From: Lutibacter sp. HS1-25
Lineage (GTDB): Bacteria > Bacteroidota > Bacteroidia > Flavobacteriales > Flavobacteriaceae
DNA: 64,000 nt
Reading direction: 5' to 3'
Assembly (NCBI RefSeq): GCF_004121075.1
Contig: NZ_RHLN01000144.1
Location: forward strand, 1-64,000
Each line of letters starts with the position of its first letter. Within the stretch, counting starts at the first letter, position 1. The translations under genes and the position numbers were made by a program. The notes below the pieces were generated by a model. The model searched no databases. It was not told the DNA's origin and worked only from the letters and a program-made list of their open reading frames with translations. Positions 1 to 9,338 of the stretch are shown in pieces.

Positions 1-955
1 GGGTAACAATGTTCTGTTGTTGACCACCAGCACGAATTGCTATACTTTGTATGGGTCTTCCAAGGCCATCGTAATAGTTTACACTTTCCATAAATTCATT
101 GTTAGATAGCAAACCTAATTTGTTAACACCCTTGGTTGGTGTTATTGTGTACACGTAATTCTGATCACTTAATGGTGTACTAATCACTGGACATCCATTA
201 TTATCCAATGTACCTGATTGCAAAGGACATTCGTCATCACTGTTGCTCACATATCCTGTAGGTTTGGACGTCTGGTTAATAAAGTTGTTAGGGTCACCCA
301 GCCCATCACCATCGCTATCTTGATACCAGGTTTGTAAAGTTGGAACAGTATATGATACCCAACCCGAATCTGTACTCCATAAACCTGAATGAGAATTATA
401 TGCTCGTAAATAGTACGTTGTACCGGTTGTAACTACTTTGGTTGTACCACTTCCATTACTTGTACTTGTACCATTGGAACTACTTTGCCAATACCATGTA
501 ATATCCATATCTGTTTGGGGAGAATCTGTACGTTGCAATGTAACACTTCCCGTTGTACTACTCAATACCGTTGGATTTGGTGGTGTGTTTGGGATTTCTG
601 GAATGACTGTTACCGTTAGATAATCACCATCTATATAATTGTAATCATCATCGTAAAGTTCTACACCAATATCGTAATCCAAAGGAAGATTAAATTCAAT
701 ATCCGTAGATGACCCCATGTTTTCGTCATAGTAATAAAAGTCGTTATTAAAAGCTTCCCAATACCAATATGTTTCATTAGGGTTTATGTCTCCATTTGGA
801 TTATTGAGTGTATAGGTTAAAATTTCCCCTTGATGAGCTTTGGTTGGCCCTTGTATATATATATTATTTTGGGCTGTAATACTAAAATTACTCATCAATA
901 AAAATAATAGAACAACCGTAATTTTTAAAACATCATGCGTATTCTGTGTATTCAT
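1..955 (-). CDS. DUF6443/RHS-type secreted protein, N-terminal part (cut by window edge)
   Basis: The reading frame is open from an ATG at 953-955 down to the left edge, giving about 318 residues with no stop. It starts with a signal peptide ending near ITAQ. Tyr- and Asp-rich beta-sandwich-like modules follow. Next comes a thrombospondin-type-3-like Asp-rich stretch (DSDGDGLGDP, then DECP and NNGCP). Last is the start of a DUF6443 domain (NYVYTITP, then YYDGLGRPIQ). In the Bacteroidota this N-terminal domain normally leads YD/RHS-repeat proteins, many with variable C-terminal toxins. It starts 12 bases after the lipocalin-like gene and is probably cotranscribed with it. The same layout is seen in the complete 1501-aa protein at 15548-20053. 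The C-terminal part, and so any toxin type, lies outside the window. Confidence 0.8.
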   Translation of the reverse strand, partial: MNTQNTHDVLKITVVLLFLLMSNFSITAQNNIYIQGPTKAHQGEILTYTLNNPNGDINPNETYWYWEAFNNDFYYYDENMGSSTDIEFNLPLDYDIGVELYDDDYNYIDGDYLTVTVIPEIPNTPPNPTVLSSTTGSVTLQRTDSPQTDMDITWYWQSSSNGTSTSNGSGTTKVVTTGTTYYLRAYNSHSGLWSTDSGWVSYTVPTLQTWYQDSDGDGLGDPNNFINQTSKPTGYVSNSDDECPLQSGTLDNNGCPVISTPLSDQNYVYTITPTKGVNKLGLLSNNEFMESVNYYDGLGRPIQSIAIRAGGQQQNIVT

Positions 956-967
956 AATATTAATGCT

Positions 968-1417
968 TTAGCTTTTAGTATAGTATAGTTTAGAAAGTAG
1001 TATTGTATGATTGATTTTTTGTTCTGGCACTAAAACCAATTCTGAATCATTCAAAAGTTGTACTTTTTGACTACTAGTTTTTCCATTGACATGAGTAATC
1101 TTTAATGTTTTAGTATCTGAATTATATAACCAAGTACCTTTTGATGTTTGGCCATTAGTTAAGGTAAGTGTATAATCTCCTTCTGGACTCAACAGAATCT
1201 TCCTATCTTTATAATGCTGTGAAATTCGTTCTCTAGATTCGGATTGCATGCTGTTCCAAGTTACTTTTTTGGATGGTTCCATACTGTTTAGAGTTTCTGT
1301 AATGTTCAATTTCCAAGTTCCCTCTAGTAAACTAGCGTTTATTTCTGTTTGCCCATAAGATAAACTTGTAAATATGCATGTCAGTAAAATAATTATATAA
1401 TGTTTATATTTCATCAT
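968..1417 (-). CDS. Lipocalin-like secreted protein, partner of the DUF6443 gene
   Basis: A 149-residue protein with a signal peptide ending near YGQ at about residue 23. A single small beta-rich domain begins with LLEGTWKLN. The GTW start, a second KGTW and alternating beta-strand pattern fit the Bacteroidota lipocalin-like families. The protein at 15074-15523 is a clear paralogue: same length, GTW near the start, a K-x-x-Y-x-x-RKI stretch in the middle, a second GTW, and a Tyr-containing C-terminus. Both paralogues lie immediately upstream of a DUF6443/RHS gene. This suggests an accessory role, such as a periplasmic or surface helper, but that is inference. It sits 21 bases after the 1040-aa YD protein gene. 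Confidence 0.7.
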   Translation of the reverse strand: MMKYKHYIIILLTCIFTSLSYGQTEINASLLEGTWKLNITETLNSMEPSKKVTWNSMQSESRERISQHYKDRKILLSPEGDYTLTLTNGQTSKGTWLYNSDTKTLKITHVNGKTSSQKVQLLNDSELVLVPEQKINHTILLSKLYYTKS

Positions 1418-1438
1418 TCTGTTTTTTTGTTTCGTTTA

Positions 1439-4400
1439 TTATAGTTGCCCTTTATAGTGATATTGGTTCTCACTGAGTATATTGCCATCGGCATCTTTAA
1501 CCTGTTTTAAACGGTTAAACGCATCGTACTCGTAATAGGTGGTGTAGCCCCGCGAATCGGTTTGTTGAGTAATATTTCCTATTGAATTATAAGTGTAGGT
1601 AGATATAAAAGCATTACTATCCACCAAGAGTTTTAAGTCATCATAATATGTTATGCTATTGTATGAATCAGGCTTTTCATCTGCTGAACTAACTTCTGCA
1701 TAGGTGGTATTCTCTATTTTTGCCATTACATTTTTGTTTGACGAATCCCATAAATATATCGTACTATAGCTATTTTCTCTAGTGGCTTCTTTCATTCTAG
1801 CATTAACATTATAAGTGTAAGTAAATTGTTGTGGGTATTTGTATATTGAATTCGGGTTATTCGGTATGTCTACCCCTTTCTGTTCTGATATATAAATATT
1901 TGTGGGACGTCCATCTCCATCATATTTTGTTTGAACCGCAGAAACAAATTTATCATCATAAAAATTACGAACACTAACTGGCGCATTAATGATATTTTTA
2001 GACAATAAATGATTTAGCTCTGAACTAGTACCCCCAGGATAAACATATTCTGTTTTTTGTATCTTTCCATTACTATCATATAGATAATGATTAGACAATC
2101 TACCCCCTGGTATATATGACCACTCTTCCCTTGTTGTAATTTCAGACCCATCGTCCAAATACATCGTTACAAACTTTTGACTTGGTTTCATGTCATAATA
2201 ATCCACAAGCTGAAATCTAACACCTTGTGTTACATAATTATAAATGAAATCTTGTTGCGCCGCAGCTGGATAAAATATGCGATTGAGAACAGATGCGGGA
2301 ATTGAAGGTTGAAAGGTTGTAAAAACATTAACCATATTACCGGAACACTCAGCCCAAGACATAATATCTTTTTTTATCAAACTGTACTCATTATTCTTTA
2401 CAGCATAATCTCTCTGCTCTAATAAGTTATTGTAACGGTGTGACTGCGGAATATAGGTTCTAAAATTCCCCCCTGATTCTTCTTCATCTAACACAGCCTC
2501 TATGAATGTCTCATTGCCATCTTCATTAAGATCCTCCATGAGATCATAAACATATTCTGTTTTACCGTTAATACCAACAGTAGATTGTGGTGAGGTATCA
2601 TTGTAATTTCCTTCATATACTGTAACATATGGATATACTACTTGTGGTCTTCCATTTAAAAGTTTTTGAAAATTCTTAGCACTTATACTTATCTCCCAAT
2701 CAAAAGGTATCTCACATCCTGCTGCTAGGCTCCATAGGTATCCTGTTTTTCCTAGAATAAGATCAGTGAAATTATCAGGATAATCATTGACTTGATTACC
2801 TGCTGATTCCGATCCAGGATAAATATATGAGTAGCTTAAAAAATTCAATATATTAGGGTCAACCACCACCTCGCCAACATTAGTGTGCTGTTCAGGGTTT
2901 TTACCCACCATAAAATCATCTACAATACTAGAGTTCCCCATATCGGCTGGATCCCAGATTTCAGAAGCACGCTTTCCATAACGGTAGTTTTTCTTACTGA
3001 TTTGATTTCCGTTACTATCTTTATTGGTAATCCTTTTAATCCTAAAACCTGATGCTTCGGCAACCTCTCGTTTTTTTAAATCTTCAATAAACACGCCATC
3101 CCAACTAGTTTGTGTTAAAAATTTATGATGTTCAAATTCAAACTCTGTTTTACCTCCTGTAGGGTATATAATAGCTTCCAATTTACCATGGGTGCCTCCA
3201 GGTTCGCCCGCGAGATAGTAGTCTTTATTGAATTGGTATTTGGTAAACTGACTATTAGGGCTAAGTGGATTTTCTGCTTCTATTATTTCAAGAGTATTAT
3301 AACTGTTTAAGTCAATTGATTGGTAATCCCATGGACCACTAAAAACAAAATTACCAACACCTGATGACCCATTAGCTAATCCATTATAATATCCCCAATG
3401 GTCAGTCCTTTTACCATTAAATGTACTAAAACCCTCGTTGATAAATTGATATTTGCTAAGCAACACATCAGTACCTGCATTTTTAAAATCTAAACCAGTT
3501 AATTGAGCATGGGGTATACCTTGAATGTTACTAACTGTTCTATCAAATTCAATAGCTATATTCTTATAATCTATTCGATCTAAATAATTATAAAAATTTT
3601 CGTTTGGCTGTATTGGATTTTTCTTTGGCTTATCATATGTAAAATAAATATTCTCCAATCCGTAACTTATCCTAGTTATTAGTAAACTACGGTACCTAAA
3701 CTCTTGAGCCATTTGAGGATAATTCTCTCGGATTACATTATTACCAATATCCTCACCATTAGGTCCCAAACATAAACCATGGAACATTAGTTCTCTTTTA
3801 AAAGAGATCCCATGAGCAGAAGAATCATAGTGCAATGATTGTACGAAGTTGTCATATTCAAAATCAATGGTTTGTTGGGTATTGGGAAGTTTTATCTTTG
3901 AAAGATGCCATTCTGTGTAATAATATTCCCCCTTAGTTAATTTATTAGGAACATCAAAGGTATATACAATACCAGATTCATCCGTCACATCAAAAGAAGT
4001 TATTCCAGGAGCACCATAAGTTTTTACCCAATCTACCTTTACAGGGCGTCCGTTAAAAACAACTACCTCAATAGTGTTATTACTATGCTTAATTATAGAA
4101 AAATCAAAACTAGAACCATCAGGTAATGTTGCCTTAAAAATATCTGAGGCAAAATTTCTTTCACTGAGTATACTTAATGAGTAGTTAGCCGTATAGGTAT
4201 GTTCCATATTGTATACTTCAAAATCAGTCTTTTCATCTGGTAAGTAATTTACTTTTCTAGAAATATGACTCCGAAGAGACAAATTCCAGCCAACACCAGT
4301 AACATCATAATTATAACCTGGCCTCAAAGGCGTAGGAAAATAATCTAAACTTAAAGGTAGTTTATACCCAAAATGATTGATTTCAAATAACGGTACTGAA

Positions 4401-4561
4401 ATATTCGGTACACCAGTGGATAGGTTCACATTAATATCGCCATATTGTTGAAATGCCGCTATTTGTGGTGAAAGAGGCGTAGGTTCGCTTACTTGTCCAT
4501 TCGCTATTGGTACTACCAATAAAAATAAAACAATAAAAAAAGTTATTTTGTGAAAATTCAT
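1439..4561 (-). CDS. YD-repeat (RHS-like) secreted protein, 1040 aa
   Basis: A signal peptide ends near IANGQ (about residue 23). The N-terminal half begins with a conserved pattern (NVNLSTGVPNISVPL, then VGVGWNL-type) typical of Bacteroidota proteins that accompany DUF6443/RHS proteins and loosely recall SpvB-like domains. YD motifs appear only near the C-terminus (YYEYDAFNRL, then NQYHYKGQL at the end). There is no RHS core and no obvious toxin domain. The first 1290 residues of the protein at 21210-25475 match this architecture, including a similar ending (YDTGGRL, IYKFNGQ). It is first of three same-strand genes (4561 to 1), with a divergent T4P-like operon upstream. Surface exposure is likely; the role is unknown. 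Confidence 0.8.
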   Translation of the reverse strand: MNFHKITFFIVLFLLVVPIANGQVSEPTPLSPQIAAFQQYGDINVNLSTGVPNISVPLFEINHFGYKLPLSLDYFPTPLRPGYNYDVTGVGWNLSLRSHISRKVNYLPDEKTDFEVYNMEHTYTANYSLSILSERNFASDIFKATLPDGSSFDFSIIKHSNNTIEVVVFNGRPVKVDWVKTYGAPGITSFDVTDESGIVYTFDVPNKLTKGEYYYTEWHLSKIKLPNTQQTIDFEYDNFVQSLHYDSSAHGISFKRELMFHGLCLGPNGEDIGNNVIRENYPQMAQEFRYRSLLITRISYGLENIYFTYDKPKKNPIQPNENFYNYLDRIDYKNIAIEFDRTVSNIQGIPHAQLTGLDFKNAGTDVLLSKYQFINEGFSTFNGKRTDHWGYYNGLANGSSGVGNFVFSGPWDYQSIDLNSYNTLEIIEAENPLSPNSQFTKYQFNKDYYLAGEPGGTHGKLEAIIYPTGGKTEFEFEHHKFLTQTSWDGVFIEDLKKREVAEASGFRIKRITNKDSNGNQISKKNYRYGKRASEIWDPADMGNSSIVDDFMVGKNPEQHTNVGEVVVDPNILNFLSYSYIYPGSESAGNQVNDYPDNFTDLILGKTGYLWSLAAGCEIPFDWEISISAKNFQKLLNGRPQVVYPYVTVYEGNYNDTSPQSTVGINGKTEYVYDLMEDLNEDGNETFIEAVLDEEESGGNFRTYIPQSHRYNNLLEQRDYAVKNNEYSLIKKDIMSWAECSGNMVNVFTTFQPSIPASVLNRIFYPAAAQQDFIYNYVTQGVRFQLVDYYDMKPSQKFVTMYLDDGSEITTREEWSYIPGGRLSNHYLYDSNGKIQKTEYVYPGGTSSELNHLLSKNIINAPVSVRNFYDDKFVSAVQTKYDGDGRPTNIYISEQKGVDIPNNPNSIYKYPQQFTYTYNVNARMKEATRENSYSTIYLWDSSNKNVMAKIENTTYAEVSSADEKPDSYNSITYYDDLKLLVDSNAFISTYTYNSIGNITQQTDSRGYTTYYEYDAFNRLKQVKDADGNILSENQYHYKGQL

Positions 4562-4922
4562 TTTTAGTTATTTATAATTGTTATGTTATTTGATTTACTT
4601 TACTATAGTATTATATATAATGTACAAATAATAGTTACTGAATATCTATAATTGAGACAGCGCAATTAATCGTATCTTAGACTCTACTAGCCCATTTTTT
4701 TTAAGATTGTAAATAAATTATTTTTATAAACCTTTCTATATGACTGACTATTTTATTTTAGTTACCTTCTTATGGCGAGGTGTTTAACACTGTAAAATTA
4801 AATACTCTATACCAATCATCGCAAATGAAACACCTTTGCATTTGTAAGGACAATCCTTAGTTGTCATTTCTTCAATTACTATAAATTTGATTTCTTAGGA
4901 ATACAGCAATAAATACTCTAAA
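4562..4922. other. Divergent intergenic region between YD-protein cluster and pilus-like operon
   Basis: This 361-base AT-rich stretch separates divergently transcribed clusters and must hold promoters for both. I see no gene in it. On the plus strand there is a good Bacteroidota-type promoter at 4861-4889 (listed separately). A small inverted repeat (TAAGGA-CAA-TCCTTA, 4845-4859) sits just upstream of it. I could not find a convincing TTG/TAnnTTTG pair for the minus-strand genes. Confidence 0.6.
4861..4889 (+). promoter_or_regulatory. Candidate sigma-ABfr-type promoter of the pilus-like operon
   Basis: TTG at 4861-4863, then 18 bases, then TAAATTTG at 4882-4889. This fits the Bacteroidota primary-sigma consensus (TTG, 17-23 bases, TAnnTTTG) exactly. 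The expected transcription start is around 4897, leaving a leader of about 25 bases before the ATG at 4923. Confidence 0.6.
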
Positions 4923-5342
4923 ATGAAAAGTGATCACAATATACTTAGTAAAAAACTGAGGTCTTTTAACCTTCAAGAATTAATGGTGGTTTTGGTAATT
5001 ATAGGAATCTTAATCTTAATTGCTCTGCCAAGCTTAATGCCTTTGATTTCCAAAGCAAAAAGCATAGAAGCTCAGGTGCAATTAAAACACATTCACAGTA
5101 TTGCAAGAACGCATTTCTTTACTTATTCTAAATACAGTGCCGATTTTAATGAATTAGGTTTTGAAATGCCAAAATTGGTTTCTGAAAATGGGAATTCAAA
5201 CTATAAATATGAAATCATAGAAGCAACAAATAGTTCCTTCAAGGCCCGGGCAACAGCCATAACCGATTTTGATAGTGATGGGGTATTTAATGTATGGGAA
5301 ATTGACCATATGCAATCCTTAAAAGAAATTGTAAAAGATTAA
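4923..5342 (+). CDS. Type IV pilin / GspG-like pseudopilin
   Basis: A 139-residue prepilin. A short basic leader (residues 1-14) is followed by F15 and the hydrophobic N-terminal helix (LQELMVVLVIIGILILIAL). The conserved glutamate is E19, which is E5 of the mature protein. The residue before the cleavage site is serine (S14) instead of the usual glycine, which is unusual but sometimes tolerated. The soluble domain is short and ends with an Asp-rich DFDSDGVFNVWEID stretch, like Ca-binding C-termini in GspG-like pilins. It is first in an operon followed at once by the prepilin peptidase. The subunit would assemble into a pilus or pseudopilus. Confidence 0.85.
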   Translation: MKSDHNILSKKLRSFNLQELMVVLVIIGILILIALPSLMPLISKAKSIEAQVQLKHIHSIARTHFFTYSKYSADFNELGFEMPKLVSENGNSNYKYEIIEATNSSFKARATAITDFDSDGVFNVWEIDHMQSLKEIVKD

Positions 5343-5358
5343 ACCTTAAGTCGTTCTT

Positions 5359-5844
5359 ATGCTCCAATTTACTATAAAAATACTTGTGCTATTTGTTCTG
5401 GCAACCATTAATTATCAGGATTTTAAAGAACGAAAAGTGTATGTAGGTTTGTTTTTGTTGGCATTTTGTATGCTAACTTTTCTACATTATTCAGAAGTGA
5501 ATACCATACAGTTTTATACAGCAATAGCTATAAATGGTTCAATTGTATTATCGATAATGGGGGTATTGTATTTGTATTCCAAATGGGTATTAAAATTAGA
5601 GTTTAAAGAAGCAATTGGCGTAGGGGATTTTTTCTTCTTTGCAATCATTGCGTGTGCCTTTCCTACAGGTTCTTTTTTAGTGATTTTTTCAAGTTCATTA
5701 ATAGGGGCGTTATGCTTATTTATGATTGTAAAAAACAAATTAAAGGATAAAACAATTCCCTTAGCTGGCTTACAGGCACTTTTCCTGGGCTTGTTATTAA
5801 TAACGAATTGGATATTTAATTTCACAAATTTATACTTAATTTAA
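5359..5844 (+). CDS. Prepilin peptidase (A24 aspartic protease), short form
   Basis: A 161-residue polytopic membrane protein. The two catalytic aspartates of the A24/PilD/TadV fold can be placed: D21 in YQDFKERKV and D90 in the GxGD motif (GVGD). It lacks the N-terminal methyltransferase/zinc domain of full-length PilD/GspO, so it resembles the short CpaA/TadV forms. It should remove the leader of the pseudopilin encoded 16 bases upstream. Its last base overlaps the ATPase start (TAATG junction at 5842-5846), suggesting translational coupling. Confidence 0.85.
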   Translation: MLQFTIKILVLFVLATINYQDFKERKVYVGLFLLAFCMLTFLHYSEVNTIQFYTAIAINGSIVLSIMGVLYLYSKWVLKLEFKEAIGVGDFFFFAIIACAFPTGSFLVIFSSSLIGALCLFMIVKNKLKDKTIPLAGLQALFLGLLLITNWIFNFTNLYLI

Positions 5845-7253
5845 TGGTGGATGTAAATTTTCATATAGAAACAAGTTTACAGCAGCTACTCACGCCTGAG
5901 CAAGCATTTGCGTACCAAATTATACCGGCAAAGGAAGAAGCAGATTCAATTACTTTTAAAACTGTAAATAACAATAGTTCTCTTAAACAAGAATTAGAAA
6001 TTATTTTAGGTAAAAAAGTACAATTGGTAACCGAATCAAAAGAAAATATTCAATTATACCTAAACAAGAATTACCGAATTAATAGTGCTTCAAAAAGTCA
6101 GTCATTAAACTATTCAGATGATTTTTTGTTAAAAATAATAGACGAAGCTAAAAATAGTGGTAGTAGTGATATTCATTTTGAGATTTTTGAATTAAAAGCG
6201 AAGATTCGTTTTAGAATTGATGGGAAACTGATTGAAAAATTTGTGATTCCACTTTCTGAATATCCAGTCATCATAAACCGAATCAAAATTATGGCAGGAA
6301 TGGATATCTCCGAAAAGAGATTACCTCAAGACGGTCGTATTACAATCAATACAGAAAATTCAGATTTCGACATTCGTGCTTCTGCGCTACCTACATTACA
6401 CGGTGAAAAAATGGTGTTGAGGTTATTATCCAAAGATACCAATAATATTCAATTAGAAAATTTGGGGTTTACAGATAGTGAATTACAAAGCTATCGTGAA
6501 AGTATTAAAAAACCACACGGGATAATTCTCATTTCAGGACCAACAGGATCAGGTAAAACAACAACTTTGTATGCTACATTAAAAGAATTGAACAATGTAA
6601 ATACAAATATATTAACCATTGAAGATCCTATTGAATATACCTTGGAAGGCATCAATCAAGTTCAACTTAAAGAAAGCATTGGGTTGGATTTCGCAAGTAC
6701 TTTACGAACTTTTTTACGACAAGATCCTGATATAATTATGGTAGGTGAAATTAGAGATGTAGAAACTGCTAATATGGCAATTAGAGCTGCATTAACAGGG
6801 CATCTAGTACTTTCTACTATTCACACAAACTCTGCCTGGGCAACAATTACCCGATTGATAGATATGGGAATTCCTCCTTTTTTAGTTGCGAGTACATTAA
6901 ATGTTAGTATAGCCCAAAGGTTAGTTCGTAAATTATGCGATTCGTGTAAAAAAGAAGAGCTGGTTACAGCAAGTTTATTTCCTAAAAAAAGTGCAATCCC
7001 TTCTAATTTGAAAAAACATTTTGTACCCGTTGGTTGTAATGAATGCTACCATACAGGTTACAATGGAAGAAAAGCAATCTATGAAATAATTCCATTAGAT
7101 GATTTTTTAATAACTCAAATTAAAAATGAAGCTTTAGATGTCGATACGTATTTGGCTGAAGAAAACATAGCAACCTTAAAAGCAAACGCATATAAATTAA
7201 TTGAACAAGGCATCACTGCTATTGAGGAAGTGTATACCATGTTAACCGACTAG
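5844..7253 (+). CDS. GspE/PilB-type assembly ATPase
   Basis: A 469-residue secretion/pilus assembly ATPase. It shows an N-terminal N1/N2 region, Walker A (GPTGSGKT, K238), an Asp box, Walker B (DPDIIMVGE with E302), a His box (STIHTNSA), and the CxxC...CxxC zinc motif (C365, C368, C398, C401) typical of GspE/PilB rather than PilT. It is cytoplasmic and would power pseudopilus or pilus assembly through a GspF/PilC platform protein. No such platform gene is found in this operon. It overlaps the peptidase gene by one base and is followed 14 bases later by the secretin. Confidence 0.92.
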   Translation: MVDVNFHIETSLQQLLTPEQAFAYQIIPAKEEADSITFKTVNNNSSLKQELEIILGKKVQLVTESKENIQLYLNKNYRINSASKSQSLNYSDDFLLKIIDEAKNSGSSDIHFEIFELKAKIRFRIDGKLIEKFVIPLSEYPVIINRIKIMAGMDISEKRLPQDGRITINTENSDFDIRASALPTLHGEKMVLRLLSKDTNNIQLENLGFTDSELQSYRESIKKPHGIILISGPTGSGKTTTLYATLKELNNVNTNILTIEDPIEYTLEGINQVQLKESIGLDFASTLRTFLRQDPDIIMVGEIRDVETANMAIRAALTGHLVLSTIHTNSAWATITRLIDMGIPPFLVASTLNVSIAQRLVRKLCDSCKKEELVTASLFPKKSAIPSNLKKHFVPVGCNECYHTGYNGRKAIYEIIPLDDFLITQIKNEALDVDTYLAEENIATLKANAYKLIEQGITAIEEVYTMLTD

Positions 7254-7267
7254 GTCTAATAATAAAT

Positions 7268-9337
7268 ATGAATAAAAAAAGTTTTTTAATAGTTATTTTC
7301 ATCATAATAAATTGTTGCAGCCTCTATGCTCAAAACAGCAGGATAGATCAGTTAAAGCTAAAATTAGAGAGTATAACAATAGATGCTCCAGGATTAACTG
7401 AAAAAGCAGATGTAAATGTAAATAATGTGTTATTGCCAGATTTTTTAAGGTCTTTAGCAAGTGCACATGAGATTAACTTGAATATTGACGCTGATTTAAA
7501 TAACATAATTATTGCTAATAATTTTTCGAATTCAACTGTAGCACATGTGTTATTATTTGTATGTAACGAATACAATTTAACCATTGAGTTTATTGGAAAT
7601 ATTCTTTCTATTAAAAAAGTAGAAGTCCCAATTGTAAAACCAGAAAATAGAGAGATTCCAATAACTTACAATGATGAAACACAATTATTTTCTATTGATT
7701 TACAAAAAGACTCTTTATACATAGCATTCAAATTAATTACCGATAAAACTGGTAAAAATTTAGTATTTGAACCGGGTCTTGAAAATATGTTACTTTCTGC
7801 ATACATCCAAAATATGCCTTTTGACAGTGCTTTAGATAAAATTGCTTTTTCAAACAATATTACTGTTACTAAAACACGTGACAATTATTACTTATTTGAA
7901 AAAAATAATTTAGGCCCATCAATTGCAAATCAACAATTAGTAAATAAACATGCTAATCAAAATCAATCAAGATCAAACGGGTATTATAAAATTCTTGATC
8001 CAGTGTTACGCACTTTGGATGTAGACTTTGAGAATGCTGAAATCGCAACAATCATACGTAATATTGGCTTAGACTTAAATGTAAATATGTTCACTTCAAC
8101 ACCTTTACCTGAAGCTGGAAGAGTTTCTGTAAAAGCAAATGGAATATCATTTGATTTATTGCTAGATCATATGTTAGAAAATACTGCATATACCTATAAA
8201 AAACAAGATGATATTTATTATTTTGGAAAGAAAGAAAGTGCCTCTTTACGAAATACAATTGCAATTCCGCTTATGCACCGTTCTATTGAAATAATGAACA
8301 ATCAAACAGGAAATCAACAAAATAGTTTTAACAACTCCAATATAAATTCATATGGTGTATCTCAAAACAATTTAACTTCAAACAGTCAAAATAGACAGAG
8401 CATTAATACTTCCAATTCAAATAGTTTTACAAATTATGCTAGCAAAGCAGAAGCTTTAGTAAATATTTTACCCGATGAAATTAAACAAAATTTAGAAATT
8501 AAAGTAGATGTAGAACTAAACAGTTTTATTGTAAGTGGCCCAAGTCAGGACATCCTAAAATTTAGGGAGTTTATAAAATCTATTGACAAGCCAATTCCTG
8601 TAATCGCAATTGAAGTAATGATTTTGGCAGTTGCAAAATCGGCAACGCTAGAAACTGGTGTAAGCTTTGGTATAGGTGATGAACCTGTGCAAACTCAGGG
8701 AAGTATTTTTCCAAATGCCGACTTAACAGTCAGTGGAAAAGATGTAAGCAAAATTTTAGGCGGGAACAATATTTTAGGTGCCTTGAATTTAGGTAAAGTA
8801 GTGCCTAATTTTTATATGAATATCAAAGCAATGGAGGCAAACGGTGATGTTGATATTCAATCTACACCTAAATTGTCTACATTAAACGGTCATCGTTCTA
8901 GCTTGTCGATTGGTGAAACCACCTATTATGTTGTGACAAATGTAAATTATTTTGGATCGCAAATACCCCAAACTTCTGAAATTAAAAATTTCGAGCCAAT
9001 TGAAGCAAAATTACAAATAGATTTAAAACCACTTGTGTCTGGTGATGGCCAGGTTACTATGGAAATAAATGTAGAGCAATCTACGTTTAGTGGTGGTCGT
9101 ATCAGCCCTGAAGCACCACCTAATATGGATTCTCGTAAATTTACCTCCATAGTCAGAGTAAAAGATCAAGACTTAATTATGTTAGGTGGGTTAGAAGAGA
9201 AAGTTAAGAATGACTCTGGAACTGGTGTGCCTTTTCTTTCTAGAATACCTGTAATCAAATGGTTTTTCAGCACTAGATCAAGAGAAGACTCCTCAAAAAA
9301 ATTAGTCATTTTAATAAAACCAACAATCATTTATTAA
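7268..9337 (+). CDS. Secretin (GspD/PilQ family)
   Basis: A 689-residue outer-membrane channel subunit. The signal peptide ends near LYAQ (about residue 22). Repeated N-domain/STN-like modules fill roughly residues 40-330. An Asn/Ser/Gln-rich linker (about residues 340-395) precedes an N3-like domain. The secretin core ends with VPFLSRIPVIKWFFSTR and a KLVILIKPTII strand, the hallmark of the family. It should form the exit pore for the pilus-like machine of this operon. No pilotin lipoprotein is evident nearby. Confidence 0.92.
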   Translation: MNKKSFLIVIFIIINCCSLYAQNSRIDQLKLKLESITIDAPGLTEKADVNVNNVLLPDFLRSLASAHEINLNIDADLNNIIIANNFSNSTVAHVLLFVCNEYNLTIEFIGNILSIKKVEVPIVKPENREIPITYNDETQLFSIDLQKDSLYIAFKLITDKTGKNLVFEPGLENMLLSAYIQNMPFDSALDKIAFSNNITVTKTRDNYYLFEKNNLGPSIANQQLVNKHANQNQSRSNGYYKILDPVLRTLDVDFENAEIATIIRNIGLDLNVNMFTSTPLPEAGRVSVKANGISFDLLLDHMLENTAYTYKKQDDIYYFGKKESASLRNTIAIPLMHRSIEIMNNQTGNQQNSFNNSNINSYGVSQNNLTSNSQNRQSINTSNSNSFTNYASKAEALVNILPDEIKQNLEIKVDVELNSFIVSGPSQDILKFREFIKSIDKPIPVIAIEVMILAVAKSATLETGVSFGIGDEPVQTQGSIFPNADLTVSGKDVSKILGGNNILGALNLGKVVPNFYMNIKAMEANGDVDIQSTPKLSTLNGHRSSLSIGETTYYVVTNVNYFGSQIPQTSEIKNFEPIEAKLQIDLKPLVSGDGQVTMEINVEQSTFSGGRISPEAPPNMDSRKFTSIVRVKDQDLIMLGGLEEKVKNDSGTGVPFLSRIPVIKWFFSTRSREDSSKKLVILIKPTIIY

Positions 9338-9338
9338 T